Shown: positions 1 to 13,659 of the stretch, piece by piece
Numbering within the stretch: the stretch's first letter is position 1
How the letters are laid out: each line of letters opens with the position of its first letter
Source: Casuarius casuarius
Lineage: Eukaryota > Chordata > Aves > Casuariiformes > Casuariidae
Assembly (NCBI GenBank): GCA_003342895.1
Contig: PTFA01000017.1
Coordinates: 1,952,402 to 2,016,401, forward strand
Direction of reading: 5' to 3'
DNA length: 64,000 bases
Notes under the pieces: model-generated
Database searches by the model: none
What the model was told of the DNA's origin: nothing
The model's input: the letters and a program-made list of their open reading frames with translations, nothing else
Made by a program: the position numbers and the translations under genes

Positions 1-1663
1 CACATCTCCTAGAGCACAGCTGACTCATGTGATGCTCTCAATTTGCTAGGAAATATGAATGTGCAAAATAGAATACACAGATGCTCATTGGCCATGTCAG
101 GCAAGAAACTATGTTGCTTCTTAAATATTTACAAATATATAAGCAATTAAAAAGTAAAAGACAAAGACACAGGGAAATTAATTGATCGGGTGGATCACTT
201 GGAATACCCTCAATTATCATCTTACACACCAGAAATATGTTAAAATTCTTCTCTTTCTTTCTTGGTGCAAACTGTCTGACATATTGATAATTGTGCAAAA
301 CTAGTTTGTTTTTCAGGTCATGAACTAGCTGTCTATCTTTTTGGGGTCTTAGAATGTGTTACCCTACCACGGCATTTAATTGGATATAAAGTCACTTAAT
401 CTGTGACCTCCTCTAGTTTTATAACAAATTTTCAGATTTTTTTTTTTAATCTGTCACAGCCAAGTCTGAAACAGGATTTGCAGTGACTTTGTGTTTGGCT
501 CATAAACTGCTGTCCTGAGTTTGGGTGGTCCCTCACCAGATTATGGCATCAGAAGCAGAGACAGATGACAAATCAACAAGGCTTGGAAGCACACATCATG
601 TTTTCTTATCAATGGCTAATTATTGTTATTTTTAGGAATACATCATCTACCTGGGTTGTTTCAAGGACAAGCTGTATTTTTACCCAAAGTCCATTGTTTT
701 GTGTACATCGTAATTCCTGCAGCACTATGCTGGAGATACTTATTGTGGAAAAAACTGTGATATTTGCTAAGCAACCTGGTAATGTTTCATGATGGTAAAT
801 ACAGTTTATTGCATTAATTGAACTGTTGTTGTCTTGAAATATCAAAGTAAATGTCACAGGGATTTGTTTGCGTGAGCTGTGCAATGCAGAGCTACTTATG
901 TACTACTGGCCCTCTTATTAAAAAAAAAAATTTCAATAGCCAGATTATTTCTGTATACTTAAATAGCTGTGGGATAGAAAGTTCTATGAAGAAAGAAAAA
1001 TAATGTTGCTTAGGTATAAATTCCTGTTAGATTTAAAAATAGTTCTTCTCTATAAAGTATCACAGCTTTTTTGACACTTGTGTATTCAAAAGCCATTTTC
1101 AGACAAACTGGATGATCTTGTTTCTTTGGACCCGTGGAAACAGATTTCATAGTTTAATCTCGTAAGCAATGTGCAAAAATAAGTAAGAATCTTTTATTGG
1201 TAAAGGAGCTGCATTTATGAGTAAATACTAGGAAAGGCTGAAAGACATTATCCTAGCCTGAAGTTTCTCTCCCTCTTTGTCTACAGTACGCTAGGTCACC
1301 CATCACTATAGCTGATGCCAGCCAATTAATTAGAAACAAGTACAAATAAGATGTTGAAGGATGTCCCTGTGCCCTTAGATTTCCTTTGTGCTGAGATGCT
1401 GTGAACATTTGCAGAATCGTTCAGGACGCTACAGTGTCTAAAACAGGCTTTTTTGACAGGTGTTAAAGAGAAACGAGATAAGGTTAATCCGCAGAGCATG
1501 TCTGCTTACCGGAGATTGCTCTCTGTGACAGCGTGCTGTAACTCCAGTGCTACAAAGGAAGAATATTTCCCTCTCTCTTCATTAACTGCAAGTTAGCTAT
1601 CAATTTGCTGTAACCCACACACAAACTCCAATAAAATATCTCCTCTTGTTTTTCCAAATGTAG
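1..1663 (+). other. SH3KBP1: SH3KBP1 intron (partial, 5' end outside window)
   Basis: This is the tail of the intron before the first SH3KBP1 exon in the window. It is AT-rich and has no exon I can support. It ends in a pyrimidine-containing acceptor with the AG at 1662-1663. Short open frames here look like chance. Confidence 0.8.
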
Positions 1664-1749
1664 GAGTGATAGTCCAAAAGTGGAATTAGCGGGCAGTGTG
1701 GTGTCCAGCACTCCAGAGAAAGACTCCTCTGAAAGAAGCAACGACATTG
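1664..1749 (+). CDS. SH3KBP1: SH3KBP1 coding exon, sixth from last
   Basis: This 86-nt exon lies between an AG acceptor at 1662-1663 and a GTAAGT donor at 1750. Its first base completes a codon from the upstream exon and its last base starts the Asp codon finished by the next exon. The 28 complete codons begin SDSPKVELAG and end SSERSNDI. This matches the Ser-rich linker of SH3KBP1 (CIN85) between the third SH3 domain and the C-terminal coiled coil. CIN85 is a cytosolic adaptor; its SH3 domains, encoded upstream of the window, bind CBL and other partners during receptor endocytosis. The linker is probably disordered and is rich in Ser and acidic residues. The identity rests on clean in-frame joining to exons with unmistakable SH3KBP1 sequence. 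Confidence 0.9.
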
Positions 1750-4700
1750 GTAAGTTACAGTGCTTTTTTAGTTTGCCTAAGAAATTTATGGCATAAATGT
1801 CTGCTTTTTAGTGACTCTGTTATGATCCAAAAGGCAGATGGAGGATTTGGCAACGAATGTGAATGAACTTATATCGAATTTAACTGTAGAATTAAAGGAA
1901 CATTTCTGCTTTACTTGTTTTGTTGTGTTTTTCTGTTTAAAAAAACAAACAAATATGAAATGGTGAGGTATTTTGACTGGGAAGGCTTTTTGTTATTTTT
2001 GTTAAAAGTCAGAGACAAGTGAGAAGGCCAACGATAGTAAGTCATACTTGTTTAACAGATGTAATATTAATGCTGCCATATTTTTAATGCTGTAAAGCTT
2101 GTACATTTGGTGCTGTTAAAAAATAACCCGTGCATTTCCTAATACAAAGGCATAGAGACTAAACTAATGAAAAATCCATTTTACTTAGAGCATTGAGTGA
2201 AAAACTATACATTTCTGTTTAAAACAATAATTTGTGTTCCTGAAACACGAACAGCTTAATTGGGATGCCACCTTGAAAGGAGCAAAGGTGGGCAATTTTC
2301 CTCTCCGCTCTTGCCCTCCTGCCCTTTGGCATTTGCAGTTGGCAGGAGATGTTTCTTGGGAGGGTGAGTGACACTCTGACCAGGAGGTGCTGGGCCCTGG
2401 CCCAGGCCGGGGCAGCCATGTTGGGCGCACCCCACCCCTACACCTGCTGCTGTTCATCTCCCTCTGCTGCAACAGCTGCACCCGGCCCTAAGGGCTATTT
2501 CTGTGCCAGCTGCCCCCCGCGGCTTCTTCCCTAATATACTATACTTTCATCAGTCAGACCTGCCTTGTCTTCACACTTGAAATGTGTGGTCTTTAATTTA
2601 TCGATCAATTTTAATTAAAACATAAAAATTAAAACACTGAGTTGGTTTCACCTGGGGTTATGAGCTTCTCGGCACCCGTATGTCTGCTTTTTTTAACTGT
2701 CTGCTGTTGCGGTGGTTTATGATGATAACATTGTTCTGGAGAACCAAGTAATACTTTTTTTCTAGATTTTTACTTGGGGTAAACATGGAAAACTAGAAGC
2801 TGGAAATAAATTGCATGAACGTTTTTGTTGTAGAGATTAATCTTACAGAATGGTATGGAAATGCAGTCAAATTCTACCATTTAATGTTTATTGCCCATTT
2901 TTATAAATTTGCTACAAACCTTGTAAGTCTTTGTTTACTTAGAAAGCTATGAATGCAAATGGCATATAACGGTGTGATGAAAGAAAACTTTTTATCCCAG
3001 TGCTAATTTCCTTGGGATTGCTGTCAGGATAAAAGCATAGAAGTTTGTAGTGTTTCTTTATTTTTTATTTTTATTTTTTAACAAAACCTCCGGAAAGATA
3101 GGTAGGATATTTGATGTAGACTAATTTTTATTCTTTTCCAGAACTCAGTTCTTTTAATGGAGGATAGAAAGCCAGCAAGAGCCCATAAACCAGACCACAT
3201 TTACACATGTTGCGAAGGGTTTAGCTGATGACCTCCTGTTACCACTAACAGGGAGAGTAAATTGAGTCTAAGGATAGAATAGTGTGAATACTTAGATGAG
3301 TATAACTTGATAGGGTCAAACCAGGATGGCATTTACAAGGGCAAATCATGTTATTCTAGCCTGTTAGACAACTTGTTAAAAGAAAAAAAAAAAGATTTTG
3401 GAGTGAAAGTTGACCTAAATATCATAACTGATATGAATTTTTAGAAGGCTTGTGGTGGCTCCTGTAAAATATTGTTAGACAAATAAACAGCCCTTCAAGA
3501 GAGGGTAAAGCGATAAATTAAAACTTCATGAGCCAAAACAATTCACAGTGGATTAATGTCTTTTACTATGCGGAGAGGTTGGCAGTTGAGGACAGTTTAT
3601 GGGGTAGTGTTATTGGAAAGATTTATGCTAAGTCTGTTAGATTTCTGATTTATTAATGAAGAGAAGAGTGGGTTGGTGAAATCTGGTGGGTAAATGAGTT
3701 ATCGGTAATGATGGTAATGATGGATGACTGAGTGGAGTGTCCAGTGTATTCAGACCACTGATGAACTGGGCAGTGTGAGTCCATATAATATTTAACTGTG
3801 TTTGTGTTATGCATGTTGCCCTAGCGTCACATACTTTATGGGGAGGACGGCCTCAGCTTTGACTGGAAGGTTCATCCTTCCAGTCAAAATTGATATGAGT
3901 AAATCTAGCCATTTGTTTTCTTTTCAGTAATCCAAATTCACAGTTGAGCTAATTACTGAGGAGTTATGTGACAGATATGCCAGGGCTTAGGAGCCTTTGG
4001 AGAATATGGAAGTTAAATGGCTTTTGTAATAGCTCTGGTGTATGACTGGTTTGCTTGCTCGGTCACTCTCTTTTCCTTTGTTACCCTAATGCGACTCCAG
4101 GATGCTTAGAGCTCCTGTAGAGGAAAGGGGGAGAAGCAGCAGTCAGCTCCAAGTTGCCGAACCCTGTTTCATGCTTCTGCTAAGCCCTTATAGTGAATCA
4201 CGGGATGGGTGCTACGGCACTCTCCTGGCTTTTTGCACTAGCGACAGCAAGCTGGATAACGGCTGCCCCTTTCTCAGCACTTGCTGTCCTATAGCCAGTT
4301 ATAAACTACTCCCTCTGTCAGTCTTTCAGTACATGCAAAAGCACTGGAGAGAATGCACTGGTTATAAAAGCAAAGCATATTAAAGCTGGGTGGCAAGCAG
4401 CTTTCCATTTTGCGACACCTTTTTTAAGGCTTTCTGTATTGGTTCCTTTCTCGAGGAAAAAAAAAAACCCTTTAGGAAGAAGGCAGGGAAGAAAATGGGG
4501 CCCTTCTGTGTACGTTTACCCCCAAAAAACAAACCACAAGTGAACAACAACAAAATCACCAGTTCAATCAACAAATGCGAAACAATTTGCAGCAGGGAAT
4601 TGGGGGATCCAGGTTGAAAACTTGTGTGCCGTTTAGGTCCCTCATTCCAGATCAGTGTGTTAAACACTGCTTATTTTGGAAAAGGTATTTTTCTATTAAT

Positions 4701-7700
4701 TCTCCATGAAATTTTCCACTTCAGAAAGTTGTGGCATCAGTGGACACCAAAAAAGTTTTGGTGTCAATGGTGTCTTTAACCACAAAATCCCACACCTTTA
4801 AAAACATTTATAAAAAACTTTACTCAACTTTACCAAGAAAGTTGCAATTGCTTGAGCAAAGCAGAGCTGATGTATAACACTGTGCATAACATTCTTTCAG
4901 TTTCATATATAAAAAGTTATTTTTATGTAACGTTAGCCCTTGGCTTGATTTCACTAGCATGTTATGCTGAGTTGTGACTTGACATTTAAAACTCTTGATG
5001 GTAATACAGCACTGATTACAGCTTTGCAATTTGTATTGACAAGGGCAAGTCCTGTTCAGCAACATGACTGCTGATTGTAGTTATAGTGGCAGCTATTACC
5101 ACCGTTGTTCTTAGCTTTGCTTCTTTCCACAATCCTTACAAAAAACATTGGAAAACTACCCTTCAGAATATATCATATAAGATGAACCATTCCCTTTTCC
5201 TCCTCACTTCTTTTGTTTTCTTTTTCCCTATTTTTAGTGATGCCTTTACTTTACTTTCCACACATATTTCATCCAGCTTTTCCTATTTACATCTCTCTGC
5301 CATGGGTAACTCTTCTTCATTTCATGAGGGTAAGGCTTCTTTTTCTGTTTCTTTTCTGTCCCGTCTTTACTTTCTTTGACAATGAATACCTAAATATTTT
5401 ATAGACAACCTAATGCGTACTTATCTATTACAGACTTTTTAAATTAAAAGTTGCAGCTGAGTGTATTGTAACAGACAATCTTGCACGATAGCATTGACAT
5501 GGAATATAATCATTATAGTTTCTGTTATTTTACCATGAAAAATTTTAGTGATATATGTGAAGTATACAATCTGTATGTGCTGCTTATCAATGCTGTGTTC
5601 ATTAATGCGTTCTTACAGTCAGATGATGCCATCACAAAGTTTAATGTGTATATTTTGTTGTGATGTCTGTACATGTAACAAAATATAAGATATTCAGCAA
5701 CATTCTAGGCTAGTTTTCTAGTCCGAAGTAGAAAAAAAAAACCCAGAAATCTGAAAAGCAGTCACTGATTCTCAATGGGACTTGCACTGCCATGTCATCC
5801 AACATTTGTCTCCAGTATTGCCGTGGTTAAATCACAGTAGTTTTATCTGTTTAAAGTCTCGCATATAGGCTCTTATTCTGGAATGACAGTGGCTTTTGGG
5901 GCTTAGTTTAAAATGCTTCCAAAGCAACATAAGCTACACTCGAAGTGCTGCTCTACCCACAGAAAAGTAGTCCATATGGAGAAGTATATTGATGTAAACA
6001 GTTTAAATTCACATAACTTGACTTTCAGATTGTGTATTTGTTTTTAATTTCACAAAAAACATATTTCTGAGGGCTAGTGATATGACAAAAAAAAACAACT
6101 AGTGCATTTAATAGCTTATTGGATCAAACACTAATGCTCCCAGAAAATTACTGAATTATTCCAATTAATTAGGGGTATTGAGTTCTTTCTGCAATGTAAG
6201 TGAAGATTAATCCTAATTCTTTTAACTATGCGCACACTGTGGAATACTGCAGTCCCAATAAAGGCTTGCATATCCAAAATAGGAATGCTTTGAAAGAGCA
6301 TTTAAAATCATATGGATTTAAGCTAAGTAATTTAAAGAATAAGCCAGGAACAAATAAAAATAATTTATGTGCTGTGGAAATGCTCAGTTAATCCACACAA
6401 GAAACAGTCTCTTTGTGCTTTGCAAAAAGACTGAGCTGCACAGGCACTTCCCATACAGAGCCAAGTGGACACAGCTCTCCAGTATTTTTCCTGGCTCTTT
6501 ATGCATTTTGCATATTAGTTATGAAAGCAGTTAATAATCTTCAGCAGTGCTAACAAGATACACATATGCGTTTGTTGATTCCTGCTGAAACATAGTGTTG
6601 GCATGAATTTTTTTTAAGAGATTCCCTGAAAATTAGTTAATTTGAGCACATTTTTCAGAGTTTCCTCAGACTTTAATCTTCAGAGCCCTTCCTGATGGCT
6701 CACGGAGTACTGGCTGGACCCATACTGTTAGCCGTACTCTTTTTCTTTCTCTCCCCCCAACCCTGGTGCTAAGTGGCTGGAAGAGTAATTAAAAATACTC
6801 TACTTTAAAAAAAATCTAAGAAAAAAACAAAATAATTTCTATATTGTGTTTCCTTGAGCTGTATCTGTAGTTGTTCCAGAGCTATTATAAGCTCATATTT
6901 GTTAGCAGAGGATCACTGTGGCTCTGAATGGAAGAAAAAGTGATCTAATAAGATTTGGCCCACACTAGGGAAAAAGTCTGAGACTCTTTCCAGTAAAAAG
7001 TTGTAGAATGGAGCATTTTTGTGTTTAAATGGCAAGCCGTTATACTGTAAGACATTATAATTATTTTGCCTGAAGACATAAAGTAAAACTTGGAGAAGGC
7101 AAAATACCAGTGAATGTAAGGGGTCGAGGACAGAGTGTGAATTATATAATGAAGACAGAAATCTGCCTAAAACTGTTATTTCCTTCTATGCTACTGTTCA
7201 TATTCATTTTAACATAGCAAAGCAAAGGAGCAGAATTACACAAGTGTGTTAAGTTGTAATATTTATGTCAACGAATTAAAATTACCCATAAACACAGATG
7301 TGAATTGTAAATATTGTAATCAGGGATATGGTAATAGTCCATAAAATGATCTAATTGGGTCTCTTGCCCTGGAGGGTCCTGAAAAAGGCAGTAAAACAGA
7401 AATTTAAACCACTCTCTACATGTGTCACATTGAGGTGCCTGAAAACAGCATATCCATTTCTTCTAGCTCAGTTTTCTTGACCTTTCAGTTTTTCCTTGGC
7501 ATCTTCTGAATCGTTAAAAATAAAATCCTTATGAGGACACCAGCAAGCGGTTAGCAAAGCTCATTACGGCAACTTTCTACATTCAGCTCTTCAGCTGACA
7601 AAACTCAGGGTTAAAATGTGAAAAGATAATTGTATACTTTAGGAAAGGTACAGTAGCTGTTGCAGACAGCCAGATGGGCAAGCTTCCTTCAGCCAGAGCA

Positions 7701-10700
7701 AGGAACCAGGTGCGCAGGCCTCCCAGGTACATTGCAGTTAAACTCTAAAAATTCTCCTGCTAAAACCCAAATCTTAAAATAGAGTCTGCAGTTAATAAAG
7801 GATGAGATTCTGCTCCTCTGACTCTGCTAAGAGTATAGCTGTATTCCTTGAAGGGTAAAGGGCTGCTCAGCATGGGGAAAGTGGCACAGTCTGGGCACTT
7901 GAAGTACTTAAAATAATTGTGGTCTTCTGAAAGTTCCCAATAGTATGCAGATTCTTGAGTGAGTTAGTGTTTCTTAATTACTGCTGTGTATTGGATGGAC
8001 ATTAATTAGTGCAGATGATTTCATTTGCAGTATCTCTGTCTCATCTGTTGTATGCAAAGTTTTCAGGCATGATATATTTAAAGACAGTATACTGTTTCAC
8101 TAGCCTGTTGTCAGTCTTTTAAATGTATTGAGTATGATGATGAAATGAAATCTACCCCTGTGGCTTTTATGACATTATCTTCCTCAAATGAATTGAGTGC
8201 TGTCTTTGCCTCATTTATTCCAGCTCTGCTGTATTTCTCTTCTATGAAGTCTAGCCATTAACATTCTGAATATATTGGTTCTGGTATTATCAATCACTTT
8301 CCATTTCAGTTTACTCAAGGTGAAATCTCTCTGCTAATGCAAAAAGCTTTCCATCTTCATCATGTATAAATGACTTTGCCCAAAGAGTAAAAACCCTAAC
8401 TTGAAGATAAAATTAAAGCCTAGCCATGTTTTTTGCCAAAATAGTAAAGGCGAGTGAAGGGAGGAGGAGGAAGCAGAACCTTTTAACTTTTTGGTTTAGG
8501 GCGTTTTTTTGGAGGGATTGAAGGTTGTTTTACAAGTAGGGATAACTCTTATGAGCTCAGAACTTTTTCTCCAGATAATTGTTTATTTTTCTAAATCTGG
8601 ATATTTTTTAAAACACCATCATCATGTTTTAAATACTTATGTCTCCAAATGAACATAGCAATGGAGAATAATATCCTATTCTTAACTGTCATGGAGACAT
8701 GCCAGGGAATAATTCTTGCACAGCTAACATTTTTCGTTTTCATTAAATATATTTGCTCAGTAAGCCAGATATTTACTCATATATTAGAATTGCGCCCATG
8801 TCTTTCTCCCCATCTCATGAATTAGCTCAAGAATTACCAGCTTGATCAGCAAGACAGTGATAATGATGAATGCATCTGTTTATTTGTAGAACAAATATCA
8901 CTTAATTTTTAATTAGGAGATGTCACTGCTATTTGAAGGGTGACTTCTATATGTTCAATAGAATGTCCTTTACTGATTTTTATTAACAGAGAAAGCTGGT
9001 CCACTGGATGATGACGCTGCCTGACTGGCAATTAATATGACTTTGAATACAGTAGATGGGACTTTATTTTTAATGGCCTCTCCTAGGGCCCAGCCCAGGA
9101 AGGCTGTACATTTTGCCTAGTACCTAGATTTAAGCTCCCAATTTCTGATAGCTACAAAAATACACATCAAAGTCAAATGTCTGCATTTAATGACCTCAGT
9201 GAATATAATGTAGAATATAACACCCATATAGCCTTACTTTCCATTAACAAAAATTAGTCAGTAAAATAACCAGTATAAGTGAATTCATTACTGAATCTAC
9301 AGCATAGAAGATAATAAGGCAGAGGTCTCTTGCATGATTGTGTTCCTCATTTTTCTTTACCAGTTTACTAGATGGGATTTTCTTGAATGAATACTTCATA
9401 GGTCATGACTATGGAAGGTGGTGGTAATCTTGGATGCAGAGATGACTGGGAGAGAAACACGCATCTAAATAAGGAGAACAAAAAAAGGGGGATAAAGGGC
9501 ATATGGAAGTACTGGAAATGGATTTTCTATTTTAGCGTTGTACCAAGTTTCATCCCTTACACTTAAATAGAATTTCATTTATAGTATCAGCTGAGTGGCT
9601 GTGATTTCACTAGTTTGGCAGCAGGTTTTACCTGTGGAACTTTTCCAACCTCTGCTCTGCTCTTTTTTAAATTCAATGCAGGTATAGACTGCCTTAGTTT
9701 ATTTTTTTGGCTATCAGAAATGCATTCAGAAGTGGAAAAACTGGACTATTGCTAAATTTCTTCCCATTATTTTTTGATAAGAGAAGCTTTGTGCAGAAAT
9801 GTTCATGTTCCAAGGTATTAATAAAATGTGTGAAGCAGATTTTATTTGCAAATGCTCATGGGTCTCATGGACACAATACATTTTTATAATCGGAACACAA
9901 ATATTTTATTATTCTGATCAAACAGAACTCTAGGTAACGATTAGTTTATTTAAGCCTAAGGAACACACACAATTAATGACTGTGCTATTTTTTTCATTGG
10001 TTGTGCTCCATTTTAGTGCAGTTACTTATCTTTTGCAAGAACAGAGGGAGGAACAGTGGAGCTTACGATGGCAGTGGCAAAAGAGAGAGGGAGCAGGCAT
10101 GTAAGGGAGCATTCTTAGGCTTAAGGATAACTTCAGCCAATTTACTGTCCCCCGAAGAAGTATTCTCCTCTTGGCCTCACTTTTAGCTGTTTGTATCAGT
10201 TCTTTGAGACTTCTTTCAACACAAGCGTTGGTGTGGCCAGGCACACGGTGGTGGAAAATAAGCTGGATTTAAATTAATTCGGAGAAAACAAATAGTGAAA
10301 ATTAGCAAAAATAAGCTGAATTAATGCGGGAAAAAAACCAATTAGGTTGGAAAGAGTGGCTGGGGACAGAGGGAGGGATTGCTTCAGCCAGCATTTTTAC
10401 TGATGTACACAAGCTTTATGTGTTTATACAACCGAGTGCGTATTTTTTGATGGCAATATTTTCTTGCTGTGCAACTTAACAAAGTAACATAGAGTGATGA
10501 AAACAAAGATAATTTATTAAAATATGTCATTGATTTGCTGTGTGATCTTAAGCAAGTCATTTAGCTATCTCATGCCTCAGCTTCAAACTGAGTGTTACTG
10601 GAAAGCAGCCTCTCCCATGTGAGCTAAATTTTTTCCGGAAGATAAATTTTTATTTCCGTATCTTTTCTCCCCAAATCCTGAAGTTCTGTAGGACTCTAGA

Positions 10701-12245
10701 TAGGTTTTGTATAATCCATTGATGTCAGCTCATTCTTACTTTAAAAGCACTGTAGCCTCACCTGATCTCTGGATATATAAGCTTTGGATTGTCAAATCCT
10801 CAATGACAGACTTCACGGCATACCTTAGGATGCAGGCTGCAATGGTCAATAAAAAAGCAAAGGGAGAAATACCTGGTAGAGGACAGTGGGGTCACTGGTT
10901 ATATATAGGAAGAGTTACTCCAAAAATAGAGTCATGTTTGGAAGTGAATAACCTTAGACTATTTTAGGGCTACTGAAAGAAGTCTCTCTCTCTTTTTTTT
11001 TCCCCCTGTAGATGAAAGAATATTACTAAATAAAGAATGTCTGATCCCTTTTAACTCTTAGCAGCCAAATCATGAGTACTTGGAATCAGTTTGAGCCTCC
11101 TTCAGTGTGCATAGTTTATTGACCCATGAACAAGTTTTTCCATTGGGTAATGTTGTGTGAGGGTTGTAATATGGCAACAAATCTTCAGAGATTCATTGTT
11201 TTTTAACAGCTATGAATATTAGGTGCCCAGTATGTATAACTATTAATGGCTGTTTTTTTTTTCGTACGTGTTGTGCAATAAAAATTAGCCTCTGAATATT
11301 AAGTAGACTTTCAGCATTTGATTCGTATCTGAAAGCAGTTTTACAGAACTTTAGATCTATCGGGTCTTAAGTGTCTCTTGTATGTTTTCTGTGTAATTTC
11401 TGTTTAACATATGCAGTGGATTATTTTGAAATTGAGGTAGCTGAAATTGATATAACCCATAAAAGTAGATGAATGGTGTTAAGCCATTTGATTCAGGCAT
11501 GTATTCACAAGCTGCATTATTCCTTCACCCATCACATCACTCTTTCATGTAAACATGCTACCATGTGGCTGGATTCAGTAAACTAACACTCCCCCAGTGT
11601 ATCCCACTAACCACAAAGGCAGTCAAGACTTTATTCCGGTAGACTTGGTTTTCCTGGGATCTCCTTCAGTTTCAGGAATTTTGTGGTGTTTTACTTATCT
11701 TAAGCTCTGGGCTGTCGACGATACTCCTCTCTACAGTTTCGTGATCCCTCCCAGCCCAATCATTCTGTTTCTGTGATCCCCTAAGCAATGGTGTGGGCTG
11801 TGGCAAGTGTAGCGCTAGCATTACAGTTCTTGAGGCAATGCATGCGCTGTCTTCAGTCTCCAAATATTCAGTAGAAAAATCTACTAATCTAATAGCAAGA
11901 AGGAACTTTTGAAATTGCGTTTTTGATTTCATGCTGCAGGACCAATGTTGTCATTTAGCTTTCACTGTACTGGGTGCAAACAAAACCAAAGGCTGCTCTA
12001 GCATTCCCCTCTGCTTTATTGTGCTTGAGATGGAAGGGTAAGTGTGCTTGGCAAGGGTGACTGGATTACAGCTGTCTTGACTTCCAATTTTTTGTTAGTG
12101 ACAGCATGGTGGCTGAATGTGTAAAATACTGTGACACAATGGGGAAAATGGGATTTGATTTCTTTGAAATTTAAAAAAGTTCTGATTCTTTCCCTTTGAG
12201 AACATCCATCAGAAAATCAAATCAATTCTATTTTATGTTTTTAAG
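1750..12245 (+). other. SH3KBP1: SH3KBP1 intron (10.5 kb)
   Basis: This is a long AT-rich intron with a GTAAGT donor and an acceptor AG at 12244-12245. No further exon could be supported. It contains a GC-rich islet at about 2290-2530, a perfect 13-bp hairpin at 3858-3888, a 10-bp hairpin at 4743-4765 and scattered short A or T runs. No transposon family was recognisable by eye. Open frames up to about 97 codons (for example 4102-4383 and 5086-5379) lack recognisable protein content. Confidence 0.75.
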
Positions 12246-12355
12246 ACCTGGAAGGTTTTGACTCTGTAATACCAATTGCTGAGAAGCTTAATCATCCAAC
12301 TACAACCAGACCAAAAGCTACTGGCAGGAGACCACCCTCCCAGTCTCTCACATCT
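12246..12355 (+). CDS. SH3KBP1: SH3KBP1 coding exon, fifth from last
   Basis: This 110-nt exon follows an AG acceptor (12244-12245) and ends at a GTAAGT donor (12356). It enters with two bases that complete the Asp codon of the previous exon and leaves in phase 0. The 36 complete codons read [17 protein letters not shown], then [19 protein letters not shown]. The DLEGFDSV start and the [16 protein letters not shown] end are highly characteristic of vertebrate SH3KBP1. The segment is part of the Pro/Ser-rich region before the coiled coil. GRRPPSQS is a basic, proline-containing stretch that could serve as an SH3 ligand, which is an inference. Confidence 0.96.
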
Positions 12356-13659
12356 GTAAGTTAATTTTCCTTTTCTTTCAAAAAGATTTTATTCTCCGTT
12401 TTTTTTTTCCTTCTACTGTCTGTGTTCCTTAGTACTTTCACCTACATTTACACAGCCATTTCTTCACACGTACAGGGAGGCAGAGAAATGCAGCTCAGGA
12501 AAATCAGTGTCAAAAATCTGCCAGTGTTTTGAATACTAACGTTTAAAACAGTCCTTTCCTTATAGGAGTTGTACCCCTTGTTTGGGTGCTGCCAGGTATT
12601 TCTTGCCAACCGTGACCAAGGCCAGAAAAATCCTTCATAAAAATCTTTGGAATAAACTAATTTGTGCTAATATCAAGGATTTTGAAAGCATTTCCCAAAG
12701 GAAATTCCATGTTTTCTCTAGGACACTTAACAGATTTTTAGGACAAATAGACCATTGTCAGCCTTCAACAGCCGTCATGCACCATCATGCATTTCTTCTC
12801 ATTAAGCTCACTATTGTAAATGTAAGAGTGATTTGAATTTCACTCTCTAATATGCATCTTAAGCTGGCCTCATAAACCATTCTTTGGAAACCAATGCTCA
12901 GTTTTTCAGTGCCTTTTTCTTTTGGATTTGGGGTTTGCTTTCATGCTTTTTGCCTTCTGGGGTATCGGAATGAGAGCGACTACTCAAGGTTACCCATGTT
13001 CTTATTGCTGGAAAAAAACAAAGCGGAGGGAGGCTAAAAGCATTACTGTGAAAAGCTTTCAAAATTGGCTATGTACATAAATACAGTAACCCCAAAGACG
13101 AGCTGAAAGGTTTTTCTTCCCCTGTAAAATCTATGGGGAAAGAGACAAAGAGTGGAAAAAACCTGCCCCTCATTTGCAGCCTTACAAAGTGGCGGTGTGT
13201 AAGGCAGCACTGTAGTGCCGGCAGCACGCCCAGGTAGCAGCGCAAGTCCTCTGACGGAGCTGCACAGCGCACAGAGCTGCCCAGGTGGCCAACCTGACAT
13301 CCCCGCAGTGCAGTGCGCAGTTGCTAGCCAAATAGGGAGAGCTCTTCTTGTGGACAGGAATGTGCTTTCATGTTATAATATAATCAGTGCAAAAGTGTAG
13401 CTTAACATTGAATCCAGCTCTAAGTATTTCCCTTTCCATCACTGCTTTGAATGTGTTCTAGCCTTGAAAACATGACTTAAAAAAACAAAGTGGGGTAGTG
13501 TCTTGATTGTAAGCTTTGTTACTCTTGAAAATGGTAACTTAAAAAAAAGTTATCAAATAAATGCTTTTCTTCTATCTATGTTAAATTCTTATTCAATGAA
13601 AATATCTGCATTTCTTCCCCCTCTCGGTGTGTGTGTGTGTTTGTGTTTTGTCTACGTAG
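12356..13659 (+). other. SH3KBP1: SH3KBP1 intron (1.3 kb)
   Basis: The intron has a GTAAGT donor and an acceptor AG at 13658-13659. It contains a GC- and CpG-richer patch at about 13180-13330 and a (GT)7 tract at 13627-13640, close to the acceptor. No gene is seen inside it. Confidence 0.8.
13627..13640 (+). repeat. (GT)7 tract just upstream of a splice acceptor
   Basis: Seven uninterrupted GT units end 19 bases before the acceptor AG of the next SH3KBP1 exon (13660). They occupy the place where a pyrimidine tract or branch region would be expected, and only TTGTGTTTTGTCTACGTAG lies between. UG repeats in RNA are known binding sites for TDP-43 and CELF-type splicing factors. Confidence 0.9.
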
